Assembly (NCBI GenBank): GCA_036274645.1
Contig: DASUFH010000423.1
Span: forward strand, 1-21,933
Reading direction: 5' to 3'
Source: DASUFH01 sp036274645
GTDB lineage: Bacteria; Acidobacteriota; Terriglobia; 20CM-2-55-15
DNA length: 21,933 nt
Made by a program: the position numbers and the translations under genes. Every line of letters begins with the position of its first letter. The stretch's first letter is position 1. Positions 8,075-17,079 of the stretch are shown one piece after another. A model generated the notes under the pieces. It ran no database searches. It had not been told where the DNA came from and saw only the letters and a list, made by a program, of their open reading frames with translations.

Positions 8075-9175
8075 TCAGGTCACTCCTGCCCGAGATTGTT
8101 GCGATACATTCAGCAAAATACCGACCGCCGCCAGCATGACGATGAACGAGCTGCCGCCATAGCTGAGAAACGGCAGTGGAATCCCCTTCGTCGGCAGGAG
8201 ACTCAGGACCACGCTCATATTGATGAACGCCTGCAGACCGATGGTCAGCGTGATCCCCAGCGCCAGATAGAACCCAAACGAATCCGGAGCGCTCCGCGAG
8301 GCGCGCACTCCGCGCCACACGAAGGCCGCGAACAACCCGAGCACCGCGACGGCGCCGATCAGGCCAAGTTCCTCGCCGATCACCGCGTAGATGAAATCCG
8401 TGTGCGCCGCGGGAAGGTAAAACAGTTTCTGTTTGCCCTCCATGAACCCGAGACCGCTAATCCCGCCGGTTCCCACCGAAATGAGCGACTGCCAGGGCTG
8501 AAATCCAATGCCTTGCGGGTCGGCATGCGGATCGAGGAACACAAGAATGCGCGCCCGGCGCCAGGGCACGCGCAGCACAAAAAAGTAGAAGGCCGGGGCC
8601 GCCAGCAGGATGGCGCCCAGGAACCAGCGAAGCGCCAGGCCGGCGACGAACAACAGCGACGCCATCACGAGCATCATGGATACGGCGGTTCCGAGATCCG
8701 GTTCCAGCAGGATCAATCCGGCGATCAGGCCCGCCATGGCCAATGCCGGTATCAGCGTTCCGACTTCATTGACGGTATCCTGCCGCTTCTCGAGCAGGTA
8801 CGCAAAAAAGAGGACCAGCGCGAGCTTTGCCATCTCCGATGGTTGAAAGGAAAATCCGGGCAGCGGAATCCATCGCTGGACGTTGGCGCTGGGAGGCAGA
8901 AAGAACACCAGGACGAGCAGGGAAATGACGATCGACAGTCCCGAGAAGACGACCAGCGGCGATCGATAGTAGTGATAGTCGACTTTCATCGCCACGAGCA
9001 TCGTTGCCAGGCCGATCACCGACGCCAGCAACTGCTTGAACGCGAACATGTACGGATCGTTGTACCGTTCTTTCGCGACGGTGACGGACGAACTGAAGAC
9101 CATCGCGACACCCAGCGCGACCAGAACCAGCGTGATCAGAAACAGCGTTCTGTCAGGTCGAAGTTTCTTCGGCAT
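8075..9175 (-). CDS. ftsW: Septal peptidoglycan glycosyltransferase FtsW (SEDS family)
   Basis: Polytopic SEDS glycan polymerase that works with the class B PBP FtsI encoded upstream. The 366-residue, very hydrophobic protein has about ten predicted membrane segments and the family motifs RWIPL (101-105, Trp102), FQPSEMAKLALV (110-121), EPDLGTA, HTDFIYAVIGEELG (258-271; Asp260 corresponds to the essential SEDS aspartate) and LPTKGIPLPFLSYGGSS (327-343). The choice of FtsW over RodA rests on its position between murD and murG. ATG start, 6 nt after the murD stop. No long cytoplasmic tails. Confidence 0.96.
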   Translation of the reverse strand: MPKKLRPDRTLFLITLVLVALGVAMVFSSSVTVAKERYNDPYMFAFKQLLASVIGLATMLVAMKVDYHYYRSPLVVFSGLSIVISLLVLVFFLPPSANVQRWIPLPGFSFQPSEMAKLALVLFFAYLLEKRQDTVNEVGTLIPALAMAGLIAGLILLEPDLGTAVSMMLVMASLLFVAGLALRWFLGAILLAAPAFYFFVLRVPWRRARILVFLDPHADPQGIGFQPWQSLISVGTGGISGLGFMEGKQKLFYLPAAHTDFIYAVIGEELGLIGAVAVLGLFAAFVWRGVRASRSAPDSFGFYLALGITLTIGLQAFINMSVVLSLLPTKGIPLPFLSYGGSSFIVMLAAVGILLNVSQQSRAGVT

Positions 9176-9181
9176 CGTCCG

Positions 9182-10498
9182 CTACCGGCTACCTTTCCGC
9201 GCCTCCTCGACGGCGTCCTTGAAGACGCGGCCGCGGTGCTCGTAGTTGTCAAACATGTCGAAACTGGCGCAGGCCGGCGCGAGCAGAATGACGTCGCCGG
9301 CTTCGGCGGCGGCCAGGCCCTGGCGAACCGCGTCGGCCATCGACGCCACGCGCGTCTGCGGGAAACGGGAGGCCAGCGCCGCTGCAATCACGTCCGCGGC
9401 CGCGCCGATCAGCAACACCCGTTTGACGCGTCCGCTCATCGCCTCAGCCAGCGGCTCATAAGACGCGCCTTTGTCCTTGCCTCCGAGAATCACGATCAGG
9501 TTGCTCGAAAACGACTCCACCGCCTTGACGGCCGCGTCGACGTTGGTGGCCTTCGAGTCGTTGAAGAAATCGACTCCACGAATCGTCGCCACATACTCCA
9601 ACCGGTGCTCCACGGCGCGAAACGCGCGCACCGCCCCGGCCATCGTTTCGGCGGGAATCCCGTACCCGGCCACGGTCGCGAGAGCCGCCAGCGTGTTTTC
9701 CACGTTGTGCCGGCCGCGCAGGGGCACATCCTCCACCGGCATCACCTTCACTCCATCGAGGTAGATCGACCCACCATCCAGGCACGCGCCCTTCTCGACA
9801 CGCGCATGAGTCGAAAACGGACGCGTTTCGGCCCGGATGGAGACCGGCGGCGGGAAGACCTGCGGATCGTCCCGATTGATCGCAGCGAAGTCGCCGCCGT
9901 CCTGATTCATGAAGATTCTGAACTTCGACGCCCGATACGCCTCGAAGCTGGAGTAGCGATCCAGGTGATCCGGAGTGATGTTCAAGAGGGCCGCGGAACG
10001 CGGATGAAAGCGGTCGATCGTGTCGAGTTGAAAGCTGCTGACTTCGATGACGTTGACGGTCTCCTCCGTGGACGTTTCAGTCAACTCGGCCAGCGCAACG
10101 CCGATGTTGCCGCCCACCTGGACAGGGCGGCCCGAAGCTTTCAGAATCGCGCCCACCAGCGCCGTCGTGGTCGTTTTGCCGTTGGATCCCGTAATGGCGA
10201 CGATATCGCCCCGCAGATCGCGCGCCGCCAGTTCGATCTCACCGATGATCGGGACACCCTTTTCGCGGGCCATCTTCAGCGGCGGCAAATCCAGTGGCAC
10301 ACCCGGACTCACCACAATCTCGTCCGCGGACAGAAACCGGTCCGGCGAGTGCCCTCCGGTTTCGTAGGGAATGCCCATCGCGTCCAGTTCGGCCGCCGGC
10401 GGATTTCCGCTGTCGGTGACAAACACGGCGGCGCCTTTCCGCGCCAGCAACCGGGCTGCGGCGATTCCGCTTCTCGCCATCCCTACGACCAGTGTCAT
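9182..10498 (-). CDS. murD: UDP-N-acetylmuramoyl-L-alanine--D-glutamate ligase MurD
   Basis: Cytoplasmic ligase adding D-glutamate to UDP-MurNAc-L-Ala. The 438 residues begin directly with the Rossmann-like VVGMARSGIAAARLL (4-18). The P-loop ITGSNGKTTTT covers 102-112; NVIEVSSFQLD, TPDHLDRY, GRHNVENTLAA, EHRLEYV and FNDSKATN follow in the expected order, as does the C-terminal LLAPACASFDMFDNYEHRG typical of MurD. The N-terminus is slightly short. The ATG shares an ATGA overlap with the mraY stop, and no SD is visible, so it probably depends on coupling to mraY. Confidence 0.97.
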   Translation of the reverse strand: MTLVVGMARSGIAAARLLARKGAAVFVTDSGNPPAAELDAMGIPYETGGHSPDRFLSADEIVVSPGVPLDLPPLKMAREKGVPIIGEIELAARDLRGDIVAITGSNGKTTTTALVGAILKASGRPVQVGGNIGVALAELTETSTEETVNVIEVSSFQLDTIDRFHPRSAALLNITPDHLDRYSSFEAYRASKFRIFMNQDGGDFAAINRDDPQVFPPPVSIRAETRPFSTHARVEKGACLDGGSIYLDGVKVMPVEDVPLRGRHNVENTLAALATVAGYGIPAETMAGAVRAFRAVEHRLEYVATIRGVDFFNDSKATNVDAAVKAVESFSSNLIVILGGKDKGASYEPLAEAMSGRVKRVLLIGAAADVIAAALASRFPQTRVASMADAVRQGLAAAEAGDVILLAPACASFDMFDNYEHRGRVFKDAVEEARKGSR

Positions 10499-11661
10499 CG
10501 CAGTTTTAACGTGGAAAGACTGAAGAGCGCGAAAATCAGGGCGGCAATCCAGAAACGGATGATGATTTTCGACTCCTTCCAGCCCTTCAATTCAAAATGG
10601 TGATGAATGGGCGACATCAGAAAGACGCGCCGGCCCCACAGCTTGAACGCCGCCACCTGGATCATGACGGAGAGCGCTTCGATGACGAAGACTCCACCGA
10701 CGAAGATCAACAGCAGTTCCTGCTTAATGATGATGGCGACCGTGCCGATGGCGCCGCCCAGCGCCAGAGACCCGACATCGCCCATGAATACTTCGGCCGG
10801 GTGAGCGTTGTACCAGAGAAACCCGAGGCTGGCGCCCACCATCGATCCACAGAAAATGGTGACCTCGCTGACGCCGGCAATATGCTGGATATCCAGGTAA
10901 TCGGAAAGCGTCGCGTGTCCCGTCAGATAGGTCAGCGCGGTCAACGCCGCCGACGCGATCAACGTGCAGCCGATCGCCAGGCCGTCCAGCCCGTCGGTCA
11001 GATTGACGGCGTTGGAAGAACCGACAATCACCAGGGTCACGAACAACAGAAACGGAAGGTATCCGAGAATTCCCCAGGGCCCGGCGACCACCAGATCCGG
11101 CGTGAAATTCTTGAAGAACGGCACCGTCAGGCGGGTTGAATACAGCAGGCGCTCCGCCCCGCCCTCCCGGACCATGATCGTGTGGAGGTAGAGCAGCGTC
11201 AGTCCCGTCAGCAGCCCGACGAGCGCCTGCAGGGCAATCTTCCTGCGTCCGGTCAGTCCGAGATTCCGCTTCTTGCGAACCTTCAGATAGTCATCGGCAA
11301 ATCCGATGGCGCCGTAGGCGAGAGTCGACAACAGGGCAACCCACACGAAGGGATTGCGCAGGTTCGCCCAGAGCAGCGTCGGAATCACGATGGATAACAC
11401 GATCAGAACGCCGCCCATCGTCGGCGTACCGGCCTTGGTCTGATGCGACTTCGGACCTTCCTCGCGAATGTGCTGCCCAATCTGGAATTCCCGCAGACGC
11501 CGGATGAGCCATGGCCCCACGAGCAGGCTCATGACAAGGGCCGTCAGGCTGGCGTAGGCGGTTCGAAACGTAATGTACTGGAAAACGTTGAGGGCCTTCA
11601 GCGGACTCCAGTACTTGTTGAAGCCGTCGTAAAGGAACTCGTAAAGGATGTGATACAGCAT
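10495..11661 (-). CDS. mraY: Phospho-N-acetylmuramoyl-pentapeptide transferase MraY
   Basis: Integral membrane enzyme moving phospho-MurNAc-pentapeptide from UDP to undecaprenyl phosphate, forming lipid I. The 388-residue protein has about ten membrane helices and the catalytic motifs: FADDYLKVRKK with Asp123-Asp124, NAVNLTDGLDGLA with Asp223 and Asp226, FMGDVGSLALGG with Asp295, and MSPIHHHFELKGW with the His triad 353-355. KAGTPTMGG (76-84) is also conserved. The start ATG follows the murF TAG with no gap, with GGAG about 8 nt upstream. The stop overlaps murD. Confidence 0.98.
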   Translation of the reverse strand: MLYHILYEFLYDGFNKYWSPLKALNVFQYITFRTAYASLTALVMSLLVGPWLIRRLREFQIGQHIREEGPKSHQTKAGTPTMGGVLIVLSIVIPTLLWANLRNPFVWVALLSTLAYGAIGFADDYLKVRKKRNLGLTGRRKIALQALVGLLTGLTLLYLHTIMVREGGAERLLYSTRLTVPFFKNFTPDLVVAGPWGILGYLPFLLFVTLVIVGSSNAVNLTDGLDGLAIGCTLIASAALTALTYLTGHATLSDYLDIQHIAGVSEVTIFCGSMVGASLGFLWYNAHPAEVFMGDVGSLALGGAIGTVAIIIKQELLLIFVGGVFVIEALSVMIQVAAFKLWGRRVFLMSPIHHHFELKGWKESKIIIRFWIAALIFALFSLSTLKLR

Positions 11662-13059
11662 CTACGGCTCCATGCTCCGGAATCGAGCGCGCAGAACGTT
11701 CAATGCCAGCTCGAGTTTCACTCCCCGGGACGCCTTGAACAGAATGACGTCCCCGGGGCGCGCGATACGTTCCAGCGCTTCGCCGGCGGCGGTGGCGTCG
11801 GCAAAGAACCGGAGTCCTTCAGGGTCCGCTCCCGCGGCGCGCGCCCCTTCAAGAATCTCAGCGGCGTGGCCCTGCACACCGAGAATCATCGCGATGTCCG
11901 CCCGCTCCGCCTCGCGGCCACACGCGCGGTGCATTTCGGCGGACTCGGGTCCCAGTTCGAGCATTTCACCGGCCACCAGGATCTTTCGTTTGAAACCGTC
12001 CAGCCGGCCGAGGAACCGGATCATTTCGGTCAGCGCTTTCGGATTCGAGTTGTAGGAATCGTCGATCGCCGCAATGCCCTCCTGAAAACGGACGACCCTC
12101 CCGCGCATTTTTTCCGGCTTCATTTCGCCGATGGCCTCGCGGACGCGTTCCCAGTCCACGCCGCGAGTCACACCGACGGCAACAGCCGCCACAGCGTTGG
12201 TCACGTTGTGCCGGCCAAGCAGCGGCAGAACCATATCCATTTCCCGGCGGTTGTGCCGGACGCGGAATGCGGTTCCTTCCAGGCCGAGATCCTGCACGTT
12301 CACCGCGCGGAAGGCGGCCACCGACTTGACGCCATAGGTCACGATCGGCCCGTCGAAGCGCCGCGCCATCGCGCGCACCCGCGAGTCGTCGTTGTTGAGA
12401 TAAGCCCGTTTGGGCGATACAAGCCCCTGTAGCAACTCCGCCTTGGCTTCCGCGATCTCGTCCACCGACTTGAAGAACTCCAGATGCACGGGATTGACGT
12501 TGGTGATCACCCCGTCATTGGGCCACGCGATCGAAGCCAACCGGGCGATCTCGCCCCGCGCGGACATGCCCATCTCGATCACCCCGATATCCTGGTCGCG
12601 CTCGGCGCGAAGCAGGCAGAGGGGAAGGCCGTATTCGTTGTTCAGATTGCCCACCGAACGCAGCACCTTGAATTTCCGGGCGAGCACGGACGCGATCATT
12701 TCCTTGGTGGTTGTCTTTCCTGCGCTTCCGGTAATCCCCACGATCGGCTTGCCCCATTGTTGCCGGACATGTCGCGCCAGCGTCTGCAGCGACTCCACCG
12801 TTGACCGGACGCGGATAACTGCCGCTTCGGGCGGGGCCGTTCCGGTCCATCCCGACTCCACAACCACTCCTGCCGCCTGTTTCTCCAGCGCCTGGCTCGC
12901 GAAATCATGGCCATCGAAATGCGGCCCGCGGATAGCGAAGAACAGGTCGCCGGGACCGAGCGTGCGCGAGTCGATGGAATAACCGCGCGCCATGGCTCCG
13001 CCGGCGCCCTGCAGTTCGCCTCCCACGGCTTTAGCGATTTCGTTTAGCAACAAGTTCAT
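11662..13059 (-). CDS. murF: UDP-N-acetylmuramoyl-tripeptide--D-alanyl-D-alanine ligase MurF
   Basis: Adds the D-Ala-D-Ala dipeptide to complete the UDP-MurNAc pentapeptide. The frame is open upstream, but ATG at 13059 gives the family-like start MNLLLNEIAKAVGGEL (465 residues); the longer version from a TTG at 13254 would overlap murE by over 220 nt and adds a non-conserved tail. Motifs: SIDSRTLGPGDLFFAIRG (28-45), P-loop GITGSAGKTTTKEM (108-121), NLNNEYGLPL, GRHNVTNAVAA, DDSYNSNP and KASRGVKLE. It overlaps murE by 29 nt and abuts mraY. No ddl is present nearby, so the dipeptide substrate must come from elsewhere in the genome. Confidence 0.96.
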   Translation of the reverse strand: MNLLLNEIAKAVGGELQGAGGAMARGYSIDSRTLGPGDLFFAIRGPHFDGHDFASQALEKQAAGVVVESGWTGTAPPEAAVIRVRSTVESLQTLARHVRQQWGKPIVGITGSAGKTTTKEMIASVLARKFKVLRSVGNLNNEYGLPLCLLRAERDQDIGVIEMGMSARGEIARLASIAWPNDGVITNVNPVHLEFFKSVDEIAEAKAELLQGLVSPKRAYLNNDDSRVRAMARRFDGPIVTYGVKSVAAFRAVNVQDLGLEGTAFRVRHNRREMDMVLPLLGRHNVTNAVAAVAVGVTRGVDWERVREAIGEMKPEKMRGRVVRFQEGIAAIDDSYNSNPKALTEMIRFLGRLDGFKRKILVAGEMLELGPESAEMHRACGREAERADIAMILGVQGHAAEILEGARAAGADPEGLRFFADATAAGEALERIARPGDVILFKASRGVKLELALNVLRARFRSMEP

Positions 13060-14524
13060 CGAGTAGTTCCCGCGCAACAGCCCGGTCGTCAAATTCGAAT
13101 GTCCGGCTTCCAATGGTCTGCTGGGTCTCGTGACCCTTTCCCGCCAGCAGTACGGTGTCGCCGGCCCTCGCCATGCAAAGGGCGTGGTCGATCGCCTCCC
13201 GGCGGTCGGGAATCTCCACATATCGTTCGCCGGGCCGCGCGCCGGCGCGCTCAAGGCCCGGACGAATCTCGGCCATGATGTCGGCGATATCTTCGCTTCG
13301 GGGATTGTCGGCCGTAACGACAGCGAAGTCGGCCAGACGCGCCGCTGCTTCTCCCATCAATGGGCGCTTGGTCCGGTCCCGATCGCCGCCACAACCAAAC
13401 ACCACGATCAACCGGCCCGGAGTCAGTTCGCGCGCCGAGCGCAACGCTTTCTCGAGCGCGTCGTCGGTATGCGCATAATCGACGATCACCCGGAAATCCT
13501 GCCCGGCGGAAACGGCCTCAAACCGGCCCGGCACCTGCCGCATGTTTTCCACTCCGGAACGAATGGCCTCCAGAGAAAGCCCCAGTCCCAGTCCCACCCC
13601 GATCGCGGCTCCGATGTTGTACAGGTTTGGCCGGCCGGACATGGCCGACCGCAAATCCAGGGCGCCGGCGGGCGTATCGAAGACCGCCTCAACACCGTCG
13701 GAGCCAAATCGATATTCGCCGGCGCGCACATCCGCCGCGGGATCGAACCCGTAAGAGATGACCCGCGCAGGTTCAATGGCCGCGAGTTCCGCAAAATGCG
13801 GATCGTCGCGGTTCAACACGGACACGCGCGGCGGATGGCCATCCAGACCGGTAAACAGCTTCTTCTTTTCCAGAAAGTACGACCGCATATCTCCGTGCAG
13901 ATCCAGATGATCCCGACTCAGGTTCGTGAAAACCGCCAGATCGAAACGCAGCGCCGCCACCCGTTGGAGCGCGATGGCGTGAGACGACACTTCCATGACC
14001 GCATACGGACAGCCGGCGTCGGCCACACGGCCGAGCAGCGCCTGCAGATCGGAGGCCTCCGGAGTGGTTCGGTCCGCGGAATATCGAAAGCCCGGCCCGC
14101 GATACTCAATGGTTCCGAACACCGCAGCCGCGCTGCCGGCCGCGTTCAGGATTGCCTCCACCAGGTAAGTGGTTGTCGTCTTTCCGTTGGTGCCGGTGAC
14201 GCCGACCAGGCGCAGCCGCTCGGACGGATTCCCATAAAACCGGCTCGCGATCGTCGCCAGAGCCGCGCGTTCATCGGAAACCTGAATCCAGGGTATCGAT
14301 ACCTCCGCCGGCCGCGGCGTCGCCGATACGACGGCCGACGCGCCTGACGCGATGGCGCGGCCGACAAACTGATTCCCGTCCTGGCGCATGCCCCGAATGG
14401 CGACGAACAGAAATCCCGGCTCGACTTTCCGCGAGTCGCAGGCGATCCCCCGGATTGCAGTGTCGTGGCTTTCACCCTCAGGGGCTACTCCCAGACCGGA
14501 CACCAAACCACCAAGAGTCATCAC
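13031..14524 (-). CDS. murE: UDP-MurNAc-L-Ala-D-Glu--meso-diaminopimelate ligase MurE
   Basis: Adds the third stem-peptide residue. The 497-residue protein has GIACDSRKVEPGFLFVAIRG (about 26-45), P-loop GVTGTNGKTTTT (108-119), TTPEASDLQ, MEVSSHA, NLSRDHLDLHG and the lysine cluster EKKKLF, where one Lys is carbamylated in relatives. DNPR (406-409) is the motif of meso-DAP-adding enzymes, against DDNP in L-Lys enzymes, so a DAP wall is predicted. Start is GTG at 14524 or ATG at 14521 (adjacent codons), with CGGGGTGG just upstream. It follows a 180-nt gap after ftsI, one of only two sizeable gaps in the cluster, and may have its own promoter. Confidence 0.97.
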   Translation of the reverse strand: MMTLGGLVSGLGVAPEGESHDTAIRGIACDSRKVEPGFLFVAIRGMRQDGNQFVGRAIASGASAVVSATPRPAEVSIPWIQVSDERAALATIASRFYGNPSERLRLVGVTGTNGKTTTTYLVEAILNAAGSAAAVFGTIEYRGPGFRYSADRTTPEASDLQALLGRVADAGCPYAVMEVSSHAIALQRVAALRFDLAVFTNLSRDHLDLHGDMRSYFLEKKKLFTGLDGHPPRVSVLNRDDPHFAELAAIEPARVISYGFDPAADVRAGEYRFGSDGVEAVFDTPAGALDLRSAMSGRPNLYNIGAAIGVGLGLGLSLEAIRSGVENMRQVPGRFEAVSAGQDFRVIVDYAHTDDALEKALRSARELTPGRLIVVFGCGGDRDRTKRPLMGEAAARLADFAVVTADNPRSEDIADIMAEIRPGLERAGARPGERYVEIPDRREAIDHALCMARAGDTVLLAGKGHETQQTIGSRTFEFDDRAVARELLDELVAKRNR

Positions 14525-14585
14525 CCACCCCGAATTGTCTTCCGCACGAATCCGGCGGACGCCTTGTTCCTGCAGGGGAGAAGGA

Positions 14586-14613
14586 GTTCTAAGCTGCCTT
14601 GCTTGTTCCTCAA
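14586..14613 (-). promoter_or_regulatory. Possible internal promoter ahead of murE
   Basis: In the 180-nt ftsI-murE gap the minus strand has TTGAGG (14613-14608), a 16-nt spacer, then TAGAAC (14591-14586; four of six matches to TATAAT). A start near 14579 would give a leader of about 55 nt. The only other structure seen in the gap is a GC-rich hairpin next to the ftsI stop. Confidence 0.3.
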
Positions 14614-14673
14614 AAATCGAGCTGTGCGGCCGAACCGTAAAACGCCTGTCCCGACTAAATCCACGCTGCCCCT

Positions 14674-14692
14674 GGCCGCGCGCGGCGCGGCC
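14674..14692 (-). other. GC-only hairpin 12 nt after the ftsI stop
   Basis: GGCCGCGC (14674-14681) and GCGCGGCC (14685-14692) form a perfect 8-bp stem around a 3-nt loop. No T-tract follows on the minus strand, so it is not a standard intrinsic terminator. It could slow decay from the 3' end or attenuate transcription between ftsI and murE. Confidence 0.4.
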
Positions 14693-14704
14693 GAAATCGC
14701 CAGG

Positions 14705-16690
14705 TTACGGCGTCAGGGACAACAACACCTCAACTGTGGCCCCCGCGTTGACGCGGACGCCGGCGGGCGGATTCTGGGCCACAATCCGTCCGGATCCCTT
14801 TGACCTCAACGTAATGCCCAGCTTCAACGCCTGCTCCGTCGCCGGACGGAGAAACTTCCCCTGAAAGTCCGGCACGACGACGTTCCCCGCCGGATTCTCC
14901 TCGGGCGCGGGCGCGTCGCCGAACGAAGCCCGGACCAGGGACCAGTCCTTCGCCTGCGGAGCAATACTTTCCGGAGGCGTCGCACGATCCGGCGCAACCG
15001 TGTAACGGGGCGCGTATTCAGGAACATCGGGAGGGACGGACCTGTAACGAAGAACCTGTTCGACAACCCGCTTGAAAATGGGCGCGGCCACATCCCCGCC
15101 GTGATAAGCGCCCCGGGGTTCGTCCACAACGACAATCAACGCAATCGAAGGATTCGATACCGGCGCATAGCCGGCAAAGGAAGCGACGAACTTGGTCGTG
15201 GAATATCTGCCACTCTCGTCAATCTTCTGGGCGGTCCCCGTCTTTCCCGCCGCCCGATAGCCTTCAGGTTTGGACGCTTTGGCGGTTCCGTCGGTTACCA
15301 CGACCTCGAGCATTTCCTGAAGATCGTTCGTCGTCGCTTCCGATAACACCCGCTGGCCGATCGGCTCGTTCCGCACCAGCACGCCATCGCGGGGATGCTC
15401 AACCTTCGACACCACATAGGGACGGTAAAGAATCCCGCCATTGGCCACCGCGGAAACCATGCTCAGAATCTGCAGCGGGGTCACCCCGATTTCCTGACCC
15501 ATGGACACAGCGCCGATGGAGATCTTCGACCACCGCTCCGGGGGCCGGACCAGTCCACGCTCCTCTCCTGGCAGGTCCACTCCGGTCAATCGCCCGAAAC
15601 CCAGCCGCTCGATATAGGAAGAAAGGCGATCGTCACCCAGTCGCATGCCGAGTTTGATGGCCCCGACGTCGGAGGAGTACTGCATGACCTCCTTGACGCT
15701 GAGGACACCAAACGGCTTGTGGTCGCGGATCTTGTGCTTGGCAATGATGATCGACCCATTCAGACAATCGATCAGCTCTTCCGGCGTGGTCAGCTTCTCC
15801 TCGATCGCAGCGCCCAGCGTCAGAATCTTGAACGTCGAGCCGGGTTCATACACCTGGCTGACCGCGCGATTGATGCGGCTGTCCGGTTTCGACCGCTGAA
15901 TATCGTTTGGATTGAACGAGGGATAGTTCGCCATGCCCAGAATTTCTCCCGTCCTCGGATTCTGGGCAACCATCGAGATATGCGCCGCTTTCGTCGTGGC
16001 GGCAGCCTGCTGCAGCTCGCGTTCGAGAATGAACTGAATGTGCTCGTCGACAGTCAGCGTGAGATCGGCGCCCGCGGTCGGCTCCTGCTCCACCCGGCTG
16101 AAGACCCGTGGACGCGCGTCCACGAGCATGACCACCTTACCGGGCTCGCCTCGAAGAACCTTGTCGTACCGGTATTCGATGCCGGCCAGGCCATTGTCAT
16201 CGATGTTGACATAGCCGAGCAACTGCGCGGCCAGCTGGCCGCCGGGATAGGAACGGCGGTCCTCTTCCTGAAAATGGATTCCAGGCAGCTTCAGGCGCTC
16301 GATTTCGGCGCGCATCGAAGGGTCGATCTTGCGCTGGACCCAGGCAAAGTAGCTGGAACTGGAGAGCTTCTCCTGAAGCTTACCGGGAGACTGCTTTGTA
16401 ATTCGGGCAAGAGCGGCTGCAACGCGCCCGGGATCCTGAATCTCCCGCGGAACCGCGAAGACCGAATCCACCTTGATGGTGGTCGCCAGGACCTTGCCGG
16501 TCCGGTCGGAGATCACGCCACGAGGAGGCGTGATATCCAGCGAACGCTGCTGCTGGCGGGCCGCCTCCTCGCGAAAGTTCGCCGATTCAACGACCTGCAG
16601 ATAGTACAACCGGCCGGCAATCACCAGGACCCACGTGGCCAGAATGCCGGCAAGCGTCCAGACTCGCGTCAGTCGGGCATTGGCGCTCAT
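14705..16690 (-). CDS. ftsI: Septal class B penicillin-binding protein FtsI (PBP3) with C-terminal PASTA domain
   Basis: Septal transpeptidase that cross-links peptidoglycan and partners FtsW. The 661-residue protein has one N-terminal membrane helix (about 10-30), a PBP dimerisation domain (about 55-200, starting near PPRGVISDRTGKVLA) and a transpeptidase domain (about 235-545). Active-site motifs are EPGSTFK with Ser285 and Lys288, YSSD at 338-341 in the place of the usual SxN, and KTGT 483-486. After a Pro-rich linker a PASTA domain (about 603-659, VVVPDFQGK to VEVLLSL) ends the protein. ATG at 16690 shares ATGA with the ftsL stop. The third residue of the second motif being Asp rather than Asn is worth checking. 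Confidence 0.96.
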   Translation of the reverse strand: MSANARLTRVWTLAGILATWVLVIAGRLYYLQVVESANFREEAARQQQRSLDITPPRGVISDRTGKVLATTIKVDSVFAVPREIQDPGRVAAALARITKQSPGKLQEKLSSSSYFAWVQRKIDPSMRAEIERLKLPGIHFQEEDRRSYPGGQLAAQLLGYVNIDDNGLAGIEYRYDKVLRGEPGKVVMLVDARPRVFSRVEQEPTAGADLTLTVDEHIQFILERELQQAAATTKAAHISMVAQNPRTGEILGMANYPSFNPNDIQRSKPDSRINRAVSQVYEPGSTFKILTLGAAIEEKLTTPEELIDCLNGSIIIAKHKIRDHKPFGVLSVKEVMQYSSDVGAIKLGMRLGDDRLSSYIERLGFGRLTGVDLPGEERGLVRPPERWSKISIGAVSMGQEIGVTPLQILSMVSAVANGGILYRPYVVSKVEHPRDGVLVRNEPIGQRVLSEATTNDLQEMLEVVVTDGTAKASKPEGYRAAGKTGTAQKIDESGRYSTTKFVASFAGYAPVSNPSIALIVVVDEPRGAYHGGDVAAPIFKRVVEQVLRYRSVPPDVPEYAPRYTVAPDRATPPESIAPQAKDWSLVRASFGDAPAPEENPAGNVVVPDFQGKFLRPATEQALKLGITLRSKGSGRIVAQNPPAGVRVNAGATVEVLLSLTP

Positions 16691-17079
16691 TGGCTGGCCG
16701 CCAGTTCCGGGGACGGCTCCACCTCTTCCGGGCCAGACGGCGCCACAACCCGAACCTGCCCGGGAGCGGGAACCACCATGCCTCTCTCACGGGAGAGCCG
16801 GTCGATCCGCTCGCTGCTGCGCAGGAACTGATGTTCGCTTCTCAGTTTCTCGCGGTCTTTGAGCAGCTGCTTCTGTGTCTTGCTTGCGGCTTCGACACGA
16901 TAGCCCAGATCGCGGTGTTGATAGTGCTGCCAGCCATAGGCGAGCGCGCCCAACACCATCAGGATGACCAGGATAGTGATGATCAGAAACTCCCGGCGCT
17001 GGCCAGCATCGGCTTCCTGCACCAGATTCAGATTGTTCAGACGTTTGTCAAAATGAATCTCAATTGGCTTGCTGGACAT
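16687..17079 (-). CDS. ftsL: FtsL-like small bitopic division protein
   Basis: 130 residues: a cytoplasmic N-terminus (1-30), one membrane helix (about 31-49, FLIITILVILMVLGALAYG), then a charged coiled-coil-like helix (about 55-98) and a Pro/Glu-rich tail. This topology, plus location between rsmH and ftsI, is the signature of FtsL, which pairs with FtsB and FtsQ to activate FtsWI; primary sequence is poorly conserved in the family, so the name rests on position and shape. ATG at 17079 with GGGAGA about 8 nt upstream. It overlaps rsmH by 20 nt and ftsI by 4 nt. Confidence 0.85.
   Translation of the reverse strand: MSSKPIEIHFDKRLNNLNLVQEADAGQRREFLIITILVILMVLGALAYGWQHYQHRDLGYRVEAASKTQKQLLKDREKLRSEHQFLRSSERIDRLSRERGMVVPAPGQVRVVAPSGPEEVEPSPELAASQ

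Noticed and set aside
5623..8139. Plus-strand frames of 393 and 385 codons opposite murC and murG
   Set aside because: Same antisense-shadow pattern; both are low in hydrophobic patterning and match no family.
8051..10603. 850-codon plus-strand open frame opposite ftsW and murD
   Set aside because: It lies antisense to two fully conserved genes, is rich in Arg, Gln, His and Asp with no recognisable domain, and follows from the high GC content and codon bias of the real strand.
13060..13254. Longer murF start at TTG 13254
   Set aside because: It would add 65 residues without family similarity and overlap murE by over 220 nt; ATG 13059 gives the normal MurF N-terminus.
11443..16831. Plus-strand frames opposite murF, murE and ftsI (329, 405 and 478 codons)
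   Set aside because: Antisense shadows; the minus-strand products carry complete catalytic motif sets.
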